Positions 1 through 7,242 of a stretch of DNA of 9,138 bases are shown here, piece after piece (the first letter of the stretch is position 1; each line of letters opens with the position of its first letter). The notes beneath the pieces are model-generated. The model had not been told where the DNA came from, did not search any database, and saw nothing but the letters and a program-made list of their open reading frames with translations. A program made the position numbers and the translations under genes. Origin of the DNA: CADCSY01 sp038255685 (GTDB lineage: Bacteria > Actinomycetota > Acidimicrobiia > Acidimicrobiales > CADCSY01); assembly GCA_038255685.1 (NCBI GenBank), contig JBBSLC010000118.1:1-9138 (forward strand), given 5' to 3'.

Positions 1-384
1 GCAGTGGCGTGGGCGGAGCACACCCGGGTCTGGGAGCTGCTCTCGGCGTCGGCCCGCCTTGCGGTGCTCGGGGTCGCCAGCCGTCGGGGCATGGACCCCC
101 TCCTCGCCGCCCGCCTCCGAGAGGGGACCGCAGGTGTCGCCGAGCGCGACGAGTTCCTCGCTGACCTGCTGCAGGGGATCAGGGTCGACCTCAGGGGTGT
201 CGACCTCGATGGCGTGCGCTGCGTGGCCAAGGATCCTGGCGCCGGCCTCGAGGGCGGGGCGGTGGTCACGTTGCTCGAGGACGTGGCGCCGGAGATGGGA
301 GGACCCGTGCCGGTTGGCACCGTCGAGCTCGTCGTCGAGCCAGGTGGTCGGTGGGCGGTGGCTCGGGTCAGGGGTCGGGCGTGA
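1..384 (+). CDS. Unrecognised protein, probably 5'-truncated by the window edge
   Basis: The frame is open from the first base. A GTG at 4 could start it, but no Shine-Dalgarno is visible because the window begins there, so the true start may lie outside. About 126 residues are seen. The first half looks helical and Ala/Leu/Arg-rich (AVLGVASRRGMDPLLAARLR, then ERDEFLADLLQGI). The second half looks like beta strands (VDLRGVDLDGVRCVAK, VGTVELVVEPGGRWAVARV). There is no signal peptide, membrane segment or catalytic motif. The stop overlaps the GTG of the next gene (GTGA, 381-384), so the two are probably translationally coupled and functionally linked. G/C-biased third positions support it as coding. 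I do not recognise the family and assign no function. Confidence 0.65.
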   Translation, partial: AVAWAEHTRVWELLSASARLAVLGVASRRGMDPLLAARLREGTAGVAERDEFLADLLQGIRVDLRGVDLDGVRCVAKDPGAGLEGGAVVTLLEDVAPEMGGPVPVGTVELVVEPGGRWAVARVRGRA

Positions 385-1100
385 GCGACTTGACGAGCGG
401 CCACCGCCGCCACCTCCCCGTCGCCGTGAGCGCCGAGGCCGCCGCCCTCGCCTGGGCTCGCCAGGAGGCGGCGCCCGCCGGGGCGGTCGTCCTCGTCGAC
501 CACGAGATCAGCCCGCGGGGCCGCCTCGGCCGGCTGTGGGAGCGACCCCAGGAGCGAACCGCGACGCTCGCCATGGTGTGGCGCCCGACCGTCCCGCTCG
601 CCAGTGCGGACCTCGTCTGGACCGCCGCCTCGCTCGGGTTGGTGCGGGCGCTCCCTGCGCGCATCGACGGCGCCCCGCCCCGACTCTGGTGGCCGGACGA
701 GGTCGTCGACGAGTCCGGTCGAGTCGTCGGGCAGGTGCGCGCCGAGATCCAGCTCGGTCCCGGCCGGATCACCTCGGCGGTGGTGACGGCGCGCATCGAC
801 CTCGACGCCGTCGACGCTGCCGCCCGGACCGACGTGCTCGCCCTGATGGAGGCGGAGCTGGCCCGGGCCGCTGGTGAGCTCGACGCAGGACCCGAGGAGC
901 TGGCGGGTGCGTGGGAGGCGCGGTCGGCGATGGTCGGCCGGCGGGCCATCGCCCACCTGCTGCCGAGGGGAGAGGTGCGGGGCACCGTGGGAGGGGTCGA
1001 CCCGCACGGGTCGCTGGAGCTCGTCTCCGCCACCGGCCTGCACCAGCGGGTGCCGATCCTCGGACTGGACAGGGTGTCGAGCCGTGAGGAGCGAGGGTGA
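381..1100 (+). CDS. Biotin protein ligase (BirA)-like protein with degenerate active site
   Basis: This 239-aa protein can be laid along the BirA catalytic plus C-terminal domains. Residues 45-53 (PRGRLGRLW) match the GRGRRGRxW biotinyl-AMP loop. Residues 103-108 (WWPDEV) match KWPNDL, 114-122 (RVVGQVRAE) match RKLAGILVE, and ITSAVVTARID matches the VVIGxGIN strand. Residues 201-214 (GTVGGVDPHGSLEL) match the SH3-like tail motif GxxxGIDxxGxLxL. Key residues are changed: the Gly before RGR is Pro, the Lys of KWPND is Trp, Asn is Asp, Asp is Glu, and the Lys of the RKLAG motif is Val. There is no N-terminal HTH, so it is not a bifunctional repressor. The length suits a monofunctional ligase. 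GTG at 381 is chosen because it overlaps the upstream stop (GTGA); a GTG at 351 would extend it by 10 residues. Fold assignment is by eye. Loss of ligase activity is inferred; a lipoate ligase-like or ligand-binding role is possible. Confidence 0.6.
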   Translation: MSDLTSGHRRHLPVAVSAEAAALAWARQEAAPAGAVVLVDHEISPRGRLGRLWERPQERTATLAMVWRPTVPLASADLVWTAASLGLVRALPARIDGAPPRLWWPDEVVDESGRVVGQVRAEIQLGPGRITSAVVTARIDLDAVDAAARTDVLALMEAELARAAGELDAGPEELAGAWEARSAMVGRRAIAHLLPRGEVRGTVGGVDPHGSLELVSATGLHQRVPILGLDRVSSREERG

Positions 1101-1101
1101 G

Positions 1102-1275
1102 CTACGTGGTGCGCACGGTGGTGAGGGCGTAGTCGACCAGCGTCTCGGTCAACGCCACGCCGTGGACCTTCAACGCGTGGTCGCCCACCTTGGCGAGCAG
1201 CTCGTCCTTGCTGTCAGCGGTGGTGACCGCTTTGCACGCGACGCCGACGTCGGCGCAGTGGAACTGGAGGGCCAC
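1102..1275 (-). CDS. Small DUF1059-family protein (57 aa)
   Basis: This reading frame is short and easily missed. It starts with GTG at 1275-1273, one base after the stop of the upstream small membrane gene, and ends with TAG at 1104-1102. The protein begins MALQFHCADVGVACKAVTTA, continues DSKDELLAKVGDHALKVHGV and ends in TTVRTT. This matches the DUF1059 pattern as I know it: an FxCxDxGxxC-like start with two cysteines (C7, C14), an acidic helix (DELLAKVGDHA) and a His-Gly turn (KVHGV). DUF1059 proteins are small soluble proteins of undefined function, and the Cys and His positions suggest possible metal binding, which is inference. It is the last gene of a three-gene small-protein run. It converges on the BirA-like gene with a single base between the two stop codons. 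Confidence 0.72.
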   Translation of the reverse strand: MALQFHCADVGVACKAVTTADSKDELLAKVGDHALKVHGVALTETLVDYALTTVRTT

Positions 1276-1276
1276 G

Positions 1277-1540
1277 TCAGGACGCCTTCGCGGTGGGGTT
1301 CGACACGTCGGCGACGAGGTCTTCGAGGGCGCCGGCGACGGCCGAGAGGTTGGTGTTGACCTCGCCGAGGAGCTCGCCGAGCGGCTCGGTGCGGTGGGCG
1401 ATGGCTCGCACGCCGAAGGTGATCTTGCCGAGGGTGTCGGTCGCCCGTCGCAAGATCACGATCACGGTGATGAGGTAGTACGCGAGGACGGCGACGAGGA
1501 CGGCGATGAGCACCAGGCTGACGATGGCGGCGATGGACAT
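1277..1540 (-). CDS. Small single-pass membrane protein with helical tail (87 aa)
   Basis: The ATG at 1540 is preceded by a good ribosome binding site (GGGAGAGG, 4 nt before the ATG). Residues 2-30 form one long hydrophobic segment (IAAIVSLVLIAVLVAVLAYY, continuing LITVIVIL) followed by RR, suggesting a membrane anchor with the tail on the positive, cytoplasmic side. The remaining ~55 residues are amphipathic and helix-prone (EPLGELLGEVNTNLSAVAGA, then LEDLVADV), loosely reminiscent of DUF948-like anchored helices, but I do not assign a family. It lies 11 nt after the 84-aa membrane gene and one base before the DUF1059-type gene, so the three are very likely co-transcribed. No catalytic motif is visible. 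Confidence 0.75.
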   Translation of the reverse strand: MSIAAIVSLVLIAVLVAVLAYYLITVIVILRRATDTLGKITFGVRAIAHRTEPLGELLGEVNTNLSAVAGALEDLVADVSNPTAKAS

Positions 1541-1551
1541 GGAGCCTCTCC

Positions 1552-1806
1552 CTAGACGATCCGGCGCAGGGCGGTCACGTAGCGGACGGCATGGCCGGTG
1601 ATCACGTCGACCTCGTCGCGCGTCGTCGCCAAGGCCGGGACGGGGTCAAGGGCTGCCGTGATCCCGACGCCGTGGACGAGGATGTCGTCGGCGTAGGCGT
1701 TGATCTCACGACCCGGGCGCAGCACCCGGTTGGCGAGGAAGATCACCAGGGGAGCGACGACCAGCAGCCCGACCACGTTCATGATCCACCAGAGCACCAT
1801 CGACAT
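1552..1806 (-). CDS. Small single-pass membrane protein (84 aa), first gene of a small-protein operon
   Basis: Two ATGs lie six bases apart (1806 and 1800). Both are downstream of a strong purine run (AGGGAGGGGG). The frame is open further upstream to 1866, but the ribosome binding site and the promoter at 1822-1850 favour 1806. Residues ~4-27 (VLWWIMNVVGLLVVAPLVIF) form one transmembrane helix, followed by ANRVLRPGREINAYADDIL. The tail includes TTRDEVDVITGHAVRYVTAL. Architecture (N-terminal anchor, helical tail, similar size) parallels the next gene, so they may be partners. No family is recognised and the function is unknown. Confidence 0.68.
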   Translation of the reverse strand: MSMVLWWIMNVVGLLVVAPLVIFLANRVLRPGREINAYADDILVHGVGITAALDPVPALATTRDEVDVITGHAVRYVTALRRIV

Positions 1807-1821
1807 CCCCCTCCCTGGGCC

Positions 1822-1850
1822 ATTCTGACCCGGTAGGTGCGAATTGCCAA
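1822..1850 (-). promoter_or_regulatory. Putative sigma-70-type promoter for the small membrane protein operon
   Basis: Read on the minus strand, TTGGCA (1850-1845; 5 of 6 to the TTGACA consensus) is followed by a 17-nt spacer and CAGAAT (1827-1822; 4 of 6 to TATAAT). Expected initiation about 7 nt downstream would give a leader of roughly ten bases containing the AGGGAGG ribosome binding site of the 84-aa gene. Spacing and position are good, and this segment is AT-richer than its surroundings. Not experimentally supported. Confidence 0.42.
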
Positions 1851-1884
1851 GACCCTCTTCACGCACGGGCCGGGAGCGCGCGAG

Positions 1885-3711
1885 CTACAGCTCGAGCGCA
1901 GTCGCCGCTGTGGATGAGGCGTCGACGACGAGGTGGCACGCGCACGAGCGTCCGTCGACCACCTCGAGCTCGGGCTCCTCGGTCCGGCATCGGTCGAAGG
2001 CCAGCCAGCAGCGCGTGCTGAACCGGCATCCTGTGGGAGGACGAGTCGGGTCGGGAGGTTCGCCGACGAGGATGATGCGGCGCTTCGAGTCGCGCTCGGA
2101 GGGGTCGTCGATCGGCACTGCCGAGAGCAGGGCGCGCGTGTAGGGGTGCGCCGGGCGATCGCACACCGTGGCCGCCGGTCCGATCTCCACGATCTTCCCC
2201 AGGTACATGACGGCCAGCCGGTGGCTGAGCTGGCGCACCACGCCGAGGTCGTGGGACACGAAGAGGTAGGCGAGTCCGAGCTCCCGTTGGAGCCGGCCCA
2301 GGAGCTCGAGCACCTGTGCCTGGATCGGGACGTCGAGGGACGACACGGGTTCGTCGAGCACGAGCACTCGCGGTTCGAGTGCGAGCGCACGGGCGATCCC
2401 GACGCGCTGGCGCTGCCCGCCGCTGAGCTGGTGGGGGTAGCGGACGAGGAGGTCATGGTCGAGGCCGACGAGCTCGAAGAGCTCGGCGACCCGCTCCCGC
2501 ACACCGTTCCGGTGACGACCTTGGATCCGAAGGGGCTCGGCGACGATGTCGCCCACGGTCCGTCTCGGGTTCAGCGATGCGAACGGGTCCTGGAAGACGA
2601 TCCGGAGACGGGCGTGGACGGCTCGGAGGTCTGCGCCGGCGACCGTGGTGATGTCCTGGCCCTCGAACGTGATGGAGCCGGAGGTGGGTTGGAGCAGTCG
2701 CACCACCGAGCGGGCGAGGGTCGATTTGCCGCAGCCCGACTCCCCGACGAGACCGAGCGTCTCGCCCGCTCGGAGCGAGAAGCTCAGGCCGTCCACAGCG
2801 TGCACGACGGCGCCACGGCCACCCCCGCGGCTCGGCAGGTGGGTGACGAGGTCCTCGACGTCCAGCACGACCTCCCGTTCGCGGGCGACCGGGTCGGGGC
2901 CACGCCTGGCGATGGCGGACCTGCGGGCCAGGAGGCTGGCGGTGTACGGCAGCTTCGGCGCTCGGAACACCTCGATGGCGGGTCCTGACTCGACGACGCG
3001 GGCGTCGTGGAGGACCGTGACCACATCAGCGAGCTCGGCGATGACGCCGAGGTCGTGGGTGATGAGGATCATCGCCGTCCCGGTGGCCTCCTGGATCTCC
3101 CGGAGGACGCCCAGGACCTGTGCCTGGATGGTCACGTCCAGCGCGGTGGTGGGCTCATCCGCCACGAGCAGCTTGGGTCCGTTGGCGATGGCGATCGCGA
3201 TCACCGCGCGCTGGCGCATCCCGCCCGACCACTCATGGGGATGATCACGCCAGCGGCGATGCGCCTGGGGGATGCCGACGAGGTCGAGCAGCTCCACCGC
3301 CCGTGCTCGTGCGGCGCGACGCGAGATCTTCGTGTCGTGGAGGTGGATGGCTTCGGCGATCTGGTCACCGATGCGCAGCGAGGGGTGCAGCGACGTCAGC
3401 GGATCCTGGAGGACCAAGCCGATGTCCCGCCCCCGGATGCGCCGGAGCTGTCGCGAGGTCATCTCGAGGAGGTCCGCTCCGTCGAGCAGCGCCTCCCCGC
3501 CTGTGATCCGGGCGGGTGGCTCGTCGAGGAGCCGGAGCGCGGCCTTCACCGACACGCTCTTGCCTGCCCCGGACTCCCCGACCAGCCCGAGCGTCTGTCC
3601 AGCGTGTACGGCGAAGCTGACGGCGTCGACGGCGCGGAAGGAGCCCTCGCTGGTGTCGAAGTCGACCGTCAGGTCGCGTACCTCGAAGACAGGGGTGGTC
3701 GCAGCGGTCAA
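1885..3711 (-). CDS. Fused double ATP-binding protein of a peptide/nickel-type ABC importer (DppD-DppF fusion)
   Basis: This 608-aa protein carries two complete nucleotide-binding domains that energise the two permeases encoded just upstream. NBD1 (~7-250): Walker A GESGAGKS 45-52, Q-loop Q102, signature WSGGM 161-165, Walker B with E186, H-loop H219. NBD2 (~285-530): Walker A GESGCGKS 323-330, Q374, LSGGQ 429-433, E454, H487. Both sites look catalytically intact, and SGGM is usual in DppD-type domains. After NBD2 comes the oligopeptide-transporter C-terminal extension with Cys 562, 568, 575, 590 and 592. Its CX5CX6C spacing matches the region reported to hold an Fe-S cluster in a DppD homologue. 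NBD1 lacks this extension. The start is TTG at 3711, overlapping the permease stop as TTGA; no other in-frame ATG or GTG lies nearby, so coupling probably drives initiation. The substrate cannot be read from the ATPase. Confidence 0.93.
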   Translation of the reverse strand: MTAATTPVFEVRDLTVDFDTSEGSFRAVDAVSFAVHAGQTLGLVGESGAGKSVSVKAALRLLDEPPARITGGEALLDGADLLEMTSRQLRRIRGRDIGLVLQDPLTSLHPSLRIGDQIAEAIHLHDTKISRRAARARAVELLDLVGIPQAHRRWRDHPHEWSGGMRQRAVIAIAIANGPKLLVADEPTTALDVTIQAQVLGVLREIQEATGTAMILITHDLGVIAELADVVTVLHDARVVESGPAIEVFRAPKLPYTASLLARRSAIARRGPDPVAREREVVLDVEDLVTHLPSRGGGRGAVVHAVDGLSFSLRAGETLGLVGESGCGKSTLARSVVRLLQPTSGSITFEGQDITTVAGADLRAVHARLRIVFQDPFASLNPRRTVGDIVAEPLRIQGRHRNGVRERVAELFELVGLDHDLLVRYPHQLSGGQRQRVGIARALALEPRVLVLDEPVSSLDVPIQAQVLELLGRLQRELGLAYLFVSHDLGVVRQLSHRLAVMYLGKIVEIGPAATVCDRPAHPYTRALLSAVPIDDPSERDSKRRIILVGEPPDPTRPPTGCRFSTRCWLAFDRCRTEEPELEVVDGRSCACHLVVDASSTAATALEL

Positions 3712-4586
3712 CGCCGGCCGCCGAGCGCGTCGGTGATGCCGTCCCCCAGCAGGTTCAAGCCGAGCACGGCCACGACGATCGCGAGTCCAGGGAAGATCGA
3801 AGCCCACCACGCCACCCGGAGCAGCTGCTGGCCTTGGCTGGCGAGGTAGCCGAGGCTGATCACGTTCGGGTCGCCCAGGCCGAGGAAGCTGAGGCTGGCT
3901 TCGATGAGCATGACCTGCGCGGCGATGAGGCCGACGGTGACGACCGTCGAAGGCATGACGTTGGGGAGGAGCTCGCGCACGATGATCCGGGCGCTCGAGG
4001 CACCGTCGGCGCGCGCGGCGTCGACGAACTCCCGCTCGCGCAGTGAGAGGACCTCGGCCCGGATGACGCGCGCCAGGAGCGGCCAGCTCGTCAGCCCGAG
4101 GACGATCACGAGCCGGTCGATGCCCGCCCCGAAGAGGGCGACGACGACGATGGCGAGGAAGAACCGGGGGATCACCTGCACGAACTCGGTTGCTCGCATG
4201 GCGATGTCGTCCACCCGACCGGTCCGGTAGCCGGCCACCATGCCGACCACCATGCCGATGGCGATGACGGCGAGGGCGACGGCGAGGGCGACGAGCACCG
4301 AGGTCCTGAGCCCGTGCAGCACGCCGCTGAGGAGGTCGCGACCGAGCGCGTCGGTACCCATCGGATAGGTCCACGACGGGCTGGCCAGCGAGGGTCCGTC
4401 CACGGCGAGCGGGTCGCGCGCCACCACCTCGGGTCCCACGGCGCCGGCGACCGCGACCACCGCGACGAGCGCAGCGCCGACGGCGCCGGACGGCCTGCGA
4501 ACCACCGCTCGCAGCCACCTGCCCTTGGCCGTCACCTTCCGCCCGACGAGGCCGGGTGCGCCGATCTCGTCAGCGGTAGCGGACAC
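3708..4586 (-). CDS. DppC/OppC-type ABC transporter permease
   Basis: This 292-aa inner-membrane permease forms the translocation path with the DppB-like partner. An N-terminal cytoplasmic stretch is followed by a first helix near 34-52, an external region carrying the OppC-type motif MGTDALGRDLLSGVLHG (76-92), and further helices near 97-119, 140-165, 212-236 and 256-281. The EAA coupling loop, which docks on the ATPase, is at about 187-209 (FVDAARADGASSARIIVREL), with the conserved Gly at 195. Length and order are typical of the family. GTG at 4586 starts 17 nt inside the DppB-like gene, and the stop overlaps the TTG of the ATPase (TTGA), so all three are translationally linked. Family assignment is firm; substrate is unknown. 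Confidence 0.92.
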   Translation of the reverse strand: MSATADEIGAPGLVGRKVTAKGRWLRAVVRRPSGAVGAALVAVVAVAGAVGPEVVARDPLAVDGPSLASPSWTYPMGTDALGRDLLSGVLHGLRTSVLVALAVALAVIAIGMVVGMVAGYRTGRVDDIAMRATEFVQVIPRFFLAIVVVALFGAGIDRLVIVLGLTSWPLLARVIRAEVLSLREREFVDAARADGASSARIIVRELLPNVMPSTVVTVGLIAAQVMLIEASLSFLGLGDPNVISLGYLASQGQQLLRVAWWASIFPGLAIVVAVLGLNLLGDGITDALGGRR

Positions 4587-5535
4587 GGGGATCCAGCCAG
4601 GCGTAGGTGAGGTCGGTCAGGAGGTTGGCGATCACGACGGTCAGAGCGATGATGAGGAAAAGCCCGAGGACGATCGGGGTGTCGCGTGCCTGGACGCTGC
4701 TGACGAGCAGCCCGCCGAGGCCGGGCCAGGAGAACACCGCCTCGACGACGATGGTGCCGGCGACGAGGTGCCCGACGCGCCCCCCGATCACCGTCACGAC
4801 GGGGAGCAGCGCCCTCCGGAGGGCGTGGCGGATGAGCACCCTGGCCTCGCTCGCGCCCTTGGCACGGGCAGTGGTGATGTGGTCTCGACCGAGCTCGTCG
4901 AGGAGCCCGGCCCGGGTGAGGCGAGCGACCGCCGCGATCTCCTGGGCGGCGAGGACGAGCACGGGGAGCACGAGGTGGTGGGCGAGATCGACGAGGTGGC
5001 CGAACCCGGTCGCGCTCGACCTGGCTGATGTCATGCCCTGCACCGGGAACCAACCGAGCCGCAGGGCGAACACGAGGATGGCGAGCTGGCCCGCCAGGAA
5101 CGCGGGCGCGGCGTACAGGCCGAGTGACGTTGCGCCGATCACCGCGTCGCGCATGCCGTGCGGCCGAGCGGCAGCGGCGACACCGACGGCGATGCCGACG
5201 ATCGTCGAGACGATGAGCGCCGTCGTCGTGAGCAGGAGGGTGGCGGGGAGCCGGGCCCACACCACCTCGAGGGCGGGGAGGCCTCGCGTGTACGAGGTGC
5301 CGAGATCTCCGCGCACGACGTTGCCCGCGTACGTCGCCAGCTGGCTGAGGAACGGCTCATCGAGTCCGAACCGCTCTCGTATCCGGTCGTAGTAGGCGGC
5401 ATCCCCGCTGTCCCCGGCGAGGGCCAAGACCGGGTCACCGGGAGCAGCGTGGACCAGCAGGAAGCCGATGAGCAGGATGCCAGCACAGGTCGGGACGAGC
5501 TGGACGAGGCGCCACAGGACGTAGCGCCTCGTCAT
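4570..5535 (-). CDS. DppB/OppB-type ABC transporter permease
   Basis: This 321-aa permease has the classic OppB-type N-terminus: a short cytoplasmic MTRRYVLWRLVQLVPT, then a first helix (~12-30) and APGDPV. A periplasmic-type loop follows with FGLDEPFLSQLATYAGNVVR and GDLGTSY. The EAA loop is at ~218-246 (DHITTARAKGASEARVLIRH), and the family motif VEAVFSWPGLGGLL is at ~264-277. It ends WLDPRVRYR, the usual DppB ending. The reading frame continues upstream into the binding-protein gene, but ATG at 5535 is chosen because it gives the normal N-terminus 13 nt after that gene's stop. No strong ribosome binding site is visible, so coupling is likely. It overlaps the DppC-like gene by 17 nt. Confidence 0.93.
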   Translation of the reverse strand: MTRRYVLWRLVQLVPTCAGILLIGFLLVHAAPGDPVLALAGDSGDAAYYDRIRERFGLDEPFLSQLATYAGNVVRGDLGTSYTRGLPALEVVWARLPATLLLTTTALIVSTIVGIAVGVAAAARPHGMRDAVIGATSLGLYAAPAFLAGQLAILVFALRLGWFPVQGMTSARSSATGFGHLVDLAHHLVLPVLVLAAQEIAAVARLTRAGLLDELGRDHITTARAKGASEARVLIRHALRRALLPVVTVIGGRVGHLVAGTIVVEAVFSWPGLGGLLVSSVQARDTPIVLGLFLIIALTVVIANLLTDLTYAWLDPRVRYR

Positions 5536-5548
5536 GGCCGCTCGGGGG

Positions 5549-7222
5549 TCAGCTGCAAGCGGCGGTCTCGGCGAAGTGGCCCGATGGCCCGAAGTCGCTG
5601 CACTCGGAGGTGAAGACGCGAGTCGACTGCGTCTCGACGATCGGCAGGTAGGGGAGGTCTTCCGCCACCAGCTCCTGGATCTCGCGGTAGAGCTCCCCGC
5701 GCTCGTCCTGGTCGATCGTGGTCGACGCTTCTGCGAAGAGGGCATCGACGTCGGCGTTGCTGTAGCCGGCGGCGTTGCTGAACGGGACCGGACCGATGCG
5801 TGCGGAGTCGAACATCCTGCGGACGCCGATCTCGGGGTCCTGACCGTTGCAGTACGAGATGATGTTCGTGTCGAAGGCACGGTCGGTGAACACCGTGGAT
5901 GCGAACACCGGTGGGTCGAGCGGTCGCAGCGTCACGTCGATCCCCACCCCTGCGAGCTGCGCACGGAAGAGCTCCCCGTAGGCGGCGAACGTCGGGAAGT
6001 GCAAGAAGTCGAAGGCGAGCGGCGTGCCGTCCTCGACGCCTTCCACGCCCGTCGCCGTCCGGGTGCCGTCGCCGTCGCGGGTCCAGCCAGCGCCGTCCAG
6101 CAGCGTCGCTGCCGCTTCGACGTCGAAGTCGGGCAGCTCGACGTCGTCGGCGTGGGCGAAGGCGATGCCGCTCGAGATCGGCGCCTCGGCCACCAGGCCG
6201 CCACCGAAGAGCACGCGCTCGAGGAACTGGTTGCGGTCGAGGGCGTGGCCGACGGCGCGACGCACCGCTTGGTCGGCGAAGATCGGCCGGTCGAGGTTGA
6301 AGGCGACGGTCATGATGCAGTTGGCGCCGCCGGGGTTGATGAGCGTGTCGAGCGTGTCGTAGTCAGCATCCCCGCGCAGGCGCTCGAGCTCGGGGCCTGG
6401 CGTGTCGAACAGGAAGTCGACCTCACCGGACTCGAGCGCGGCCAGGCGGCTCGCCCCGTCTTCGATCACCCGCATCACGACCTCGTCGAGCAGGGGGAGC
6501 CCATCCTTGAAGTAGTCCTCGTTCCGCTCCATGCGCACCTCGGAATCCGGTGTGTACGAGACGAAGCGGAACGGGCCGGTGCCGACCGGCTCGTTGTTGG
6601 CAGGGTTCTCGAGCGGGTCGGTCCCCTCGTAGATGTGCGCGGGCAGGATCGGAGCCTCGGTGACGTCGAGCTGCTGGAGCAGCGGGGCGTACGGCTCGGC
6701 GAAGGTGAAGACGACGGTCTGGTCGTCGGGCGCCTCGATCGAGGTGATGTTGCTGCCGATGGAGCTGGCCGTGCGGGAGTGCAACGAGGTGAGGACCTCG
6801 TTGAAGGAGTAGACGACGTCGGCGGCGGTGAAGGGCTCGCCGTCGTGCCAGGTCACGTCTTCGCGCAGGGCGAACGTGTACGTTGCACCGTCGTCGGTGA
6901 TCTCCCAGGACTCGGCCAGCTCAGGCTGAGGCTCGCCGTCGGCATCGAGCTCGACGAGGCCGTTGAACATGAGCTCAGAAGCCGTGTGTGTGCCACCGCT
7001 GGTCGTGATCGCCGGGTTGAGACCGCCGGGGTCGCTCGAGATGGCGACCACGAGCGTGCCGCCGGCGACGGGTGCGGACGTCGTCGTCGTCTCTGCTTCC
7101 GTGGTCGTCGACGAGACCTCACCGGCAGCGGTGTCGGTCTCCTCGCCGTCGTCGCTGCTGCATGCAGCGAGCAGCAGGCCAACCGTCACGAACAGCGCCG
7201 GCCAACGATGATGACGTCGCAT
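5549..7222 (-). CDS. Lipoprotein substrate-binding protein of the peptide/nickel-type ABC importer (SBP_bac_5)
   Basis: This is the extracytoplasmic ligand-capture subunit, 557 aa. The signal peptide (MRRHH, hydrophobic ALFVTVGLLLAA) ends in a lipobox with Cys21 as the lipidated residue. An acidic and Thr-rich tether follows to about residue 53 (SSTTTEAETTTTSAP). The mature domain begins GTLVVAISSDPGGLNP, and the hallmark family region lies at ~102-140 (LAESWEITDDGATYTF ... WHDGEPFTAADVVYSF). The end is AACS. ATG at 7222 is preferred over an in-frame GTG at 7246 because it gives a proper signal peptide and follows a GGGGG run about 6 nt upstream. It is the first gene of the operon, 13 nt before the DppB-like permease. 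Family members bind peptides, nickel chelates, sugars or opines. The ligand here cannot be predicted. Confidence 0.94.
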   Translation of the reverse strand: MRRHHRWPALFVTVGLLLAACSSDDGEETDTAAGEVSSTTTEAETTTTSAPVAGGTLVVAISSDPGGLNPAITTSGGTHTASELMFNGLVELDADGEPQPELAESWEITDDGATYTFALREDVTWHDGEPFTAADVVYSFNEVLTSLHSRTASSIGSNITSIEAPDDQTVVFTFAEPYAPLLQQLDVTEAPILPAHIYEGTDPLENPANNEPVGTGPFRFVSYTPDSEVRMERNEDYFKDGLPLLDEVVMRVIEDGASRLAALESGEVDFLFDTPGPELERLRGDADYDTLDTLINPGGANCIMTVAFNLDRPIFADQAVRRAVGHALDRNQFLERVLFGGGLVAEAPISSGIAFAHADDVELPDFDVEAAATLLDGAGWTRDGDGTRTATGVEGVEDGTPLAFDFLHFPTFAAYGELFRAQLAGVGIDVTLRPLDPPVFASTVFTDRAFDTNIISYCNGQDPEIGVRRMFDSARIGPVPFSNAAGYSNADVDALFAEASTTIDQDERGELYREIQELVAEDLPYLPIVETQSTRVFTSECSDFGPSGHFAETAACS

Positions 7223-7242
7223 CGGATCCCCCAGGAGTCCCG

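Noticed and set aside
1850..1884. Possible terminator after the fused ATPase
   Set aside because: A weak CGCGC/GTGCG pairing with a wobble and no T-run; not distinguishable from background in this GC-rich sequence.
1933..2988. 351-aa plus-strand frame opposite the fused ATPase
   Set aside because: It lies wholly within the ATPase gene, which has every ABC motif. The antisense product is a low-complexity shadow.
3712..4518. Upstream extension of the ATPase reading frame into the permease gene
   Set aside because: The extra residues are Arg/Gly/Pro-rich shadow sequence. NBD1 begins right after the TTG at 3711, which overlaps the permease stop.
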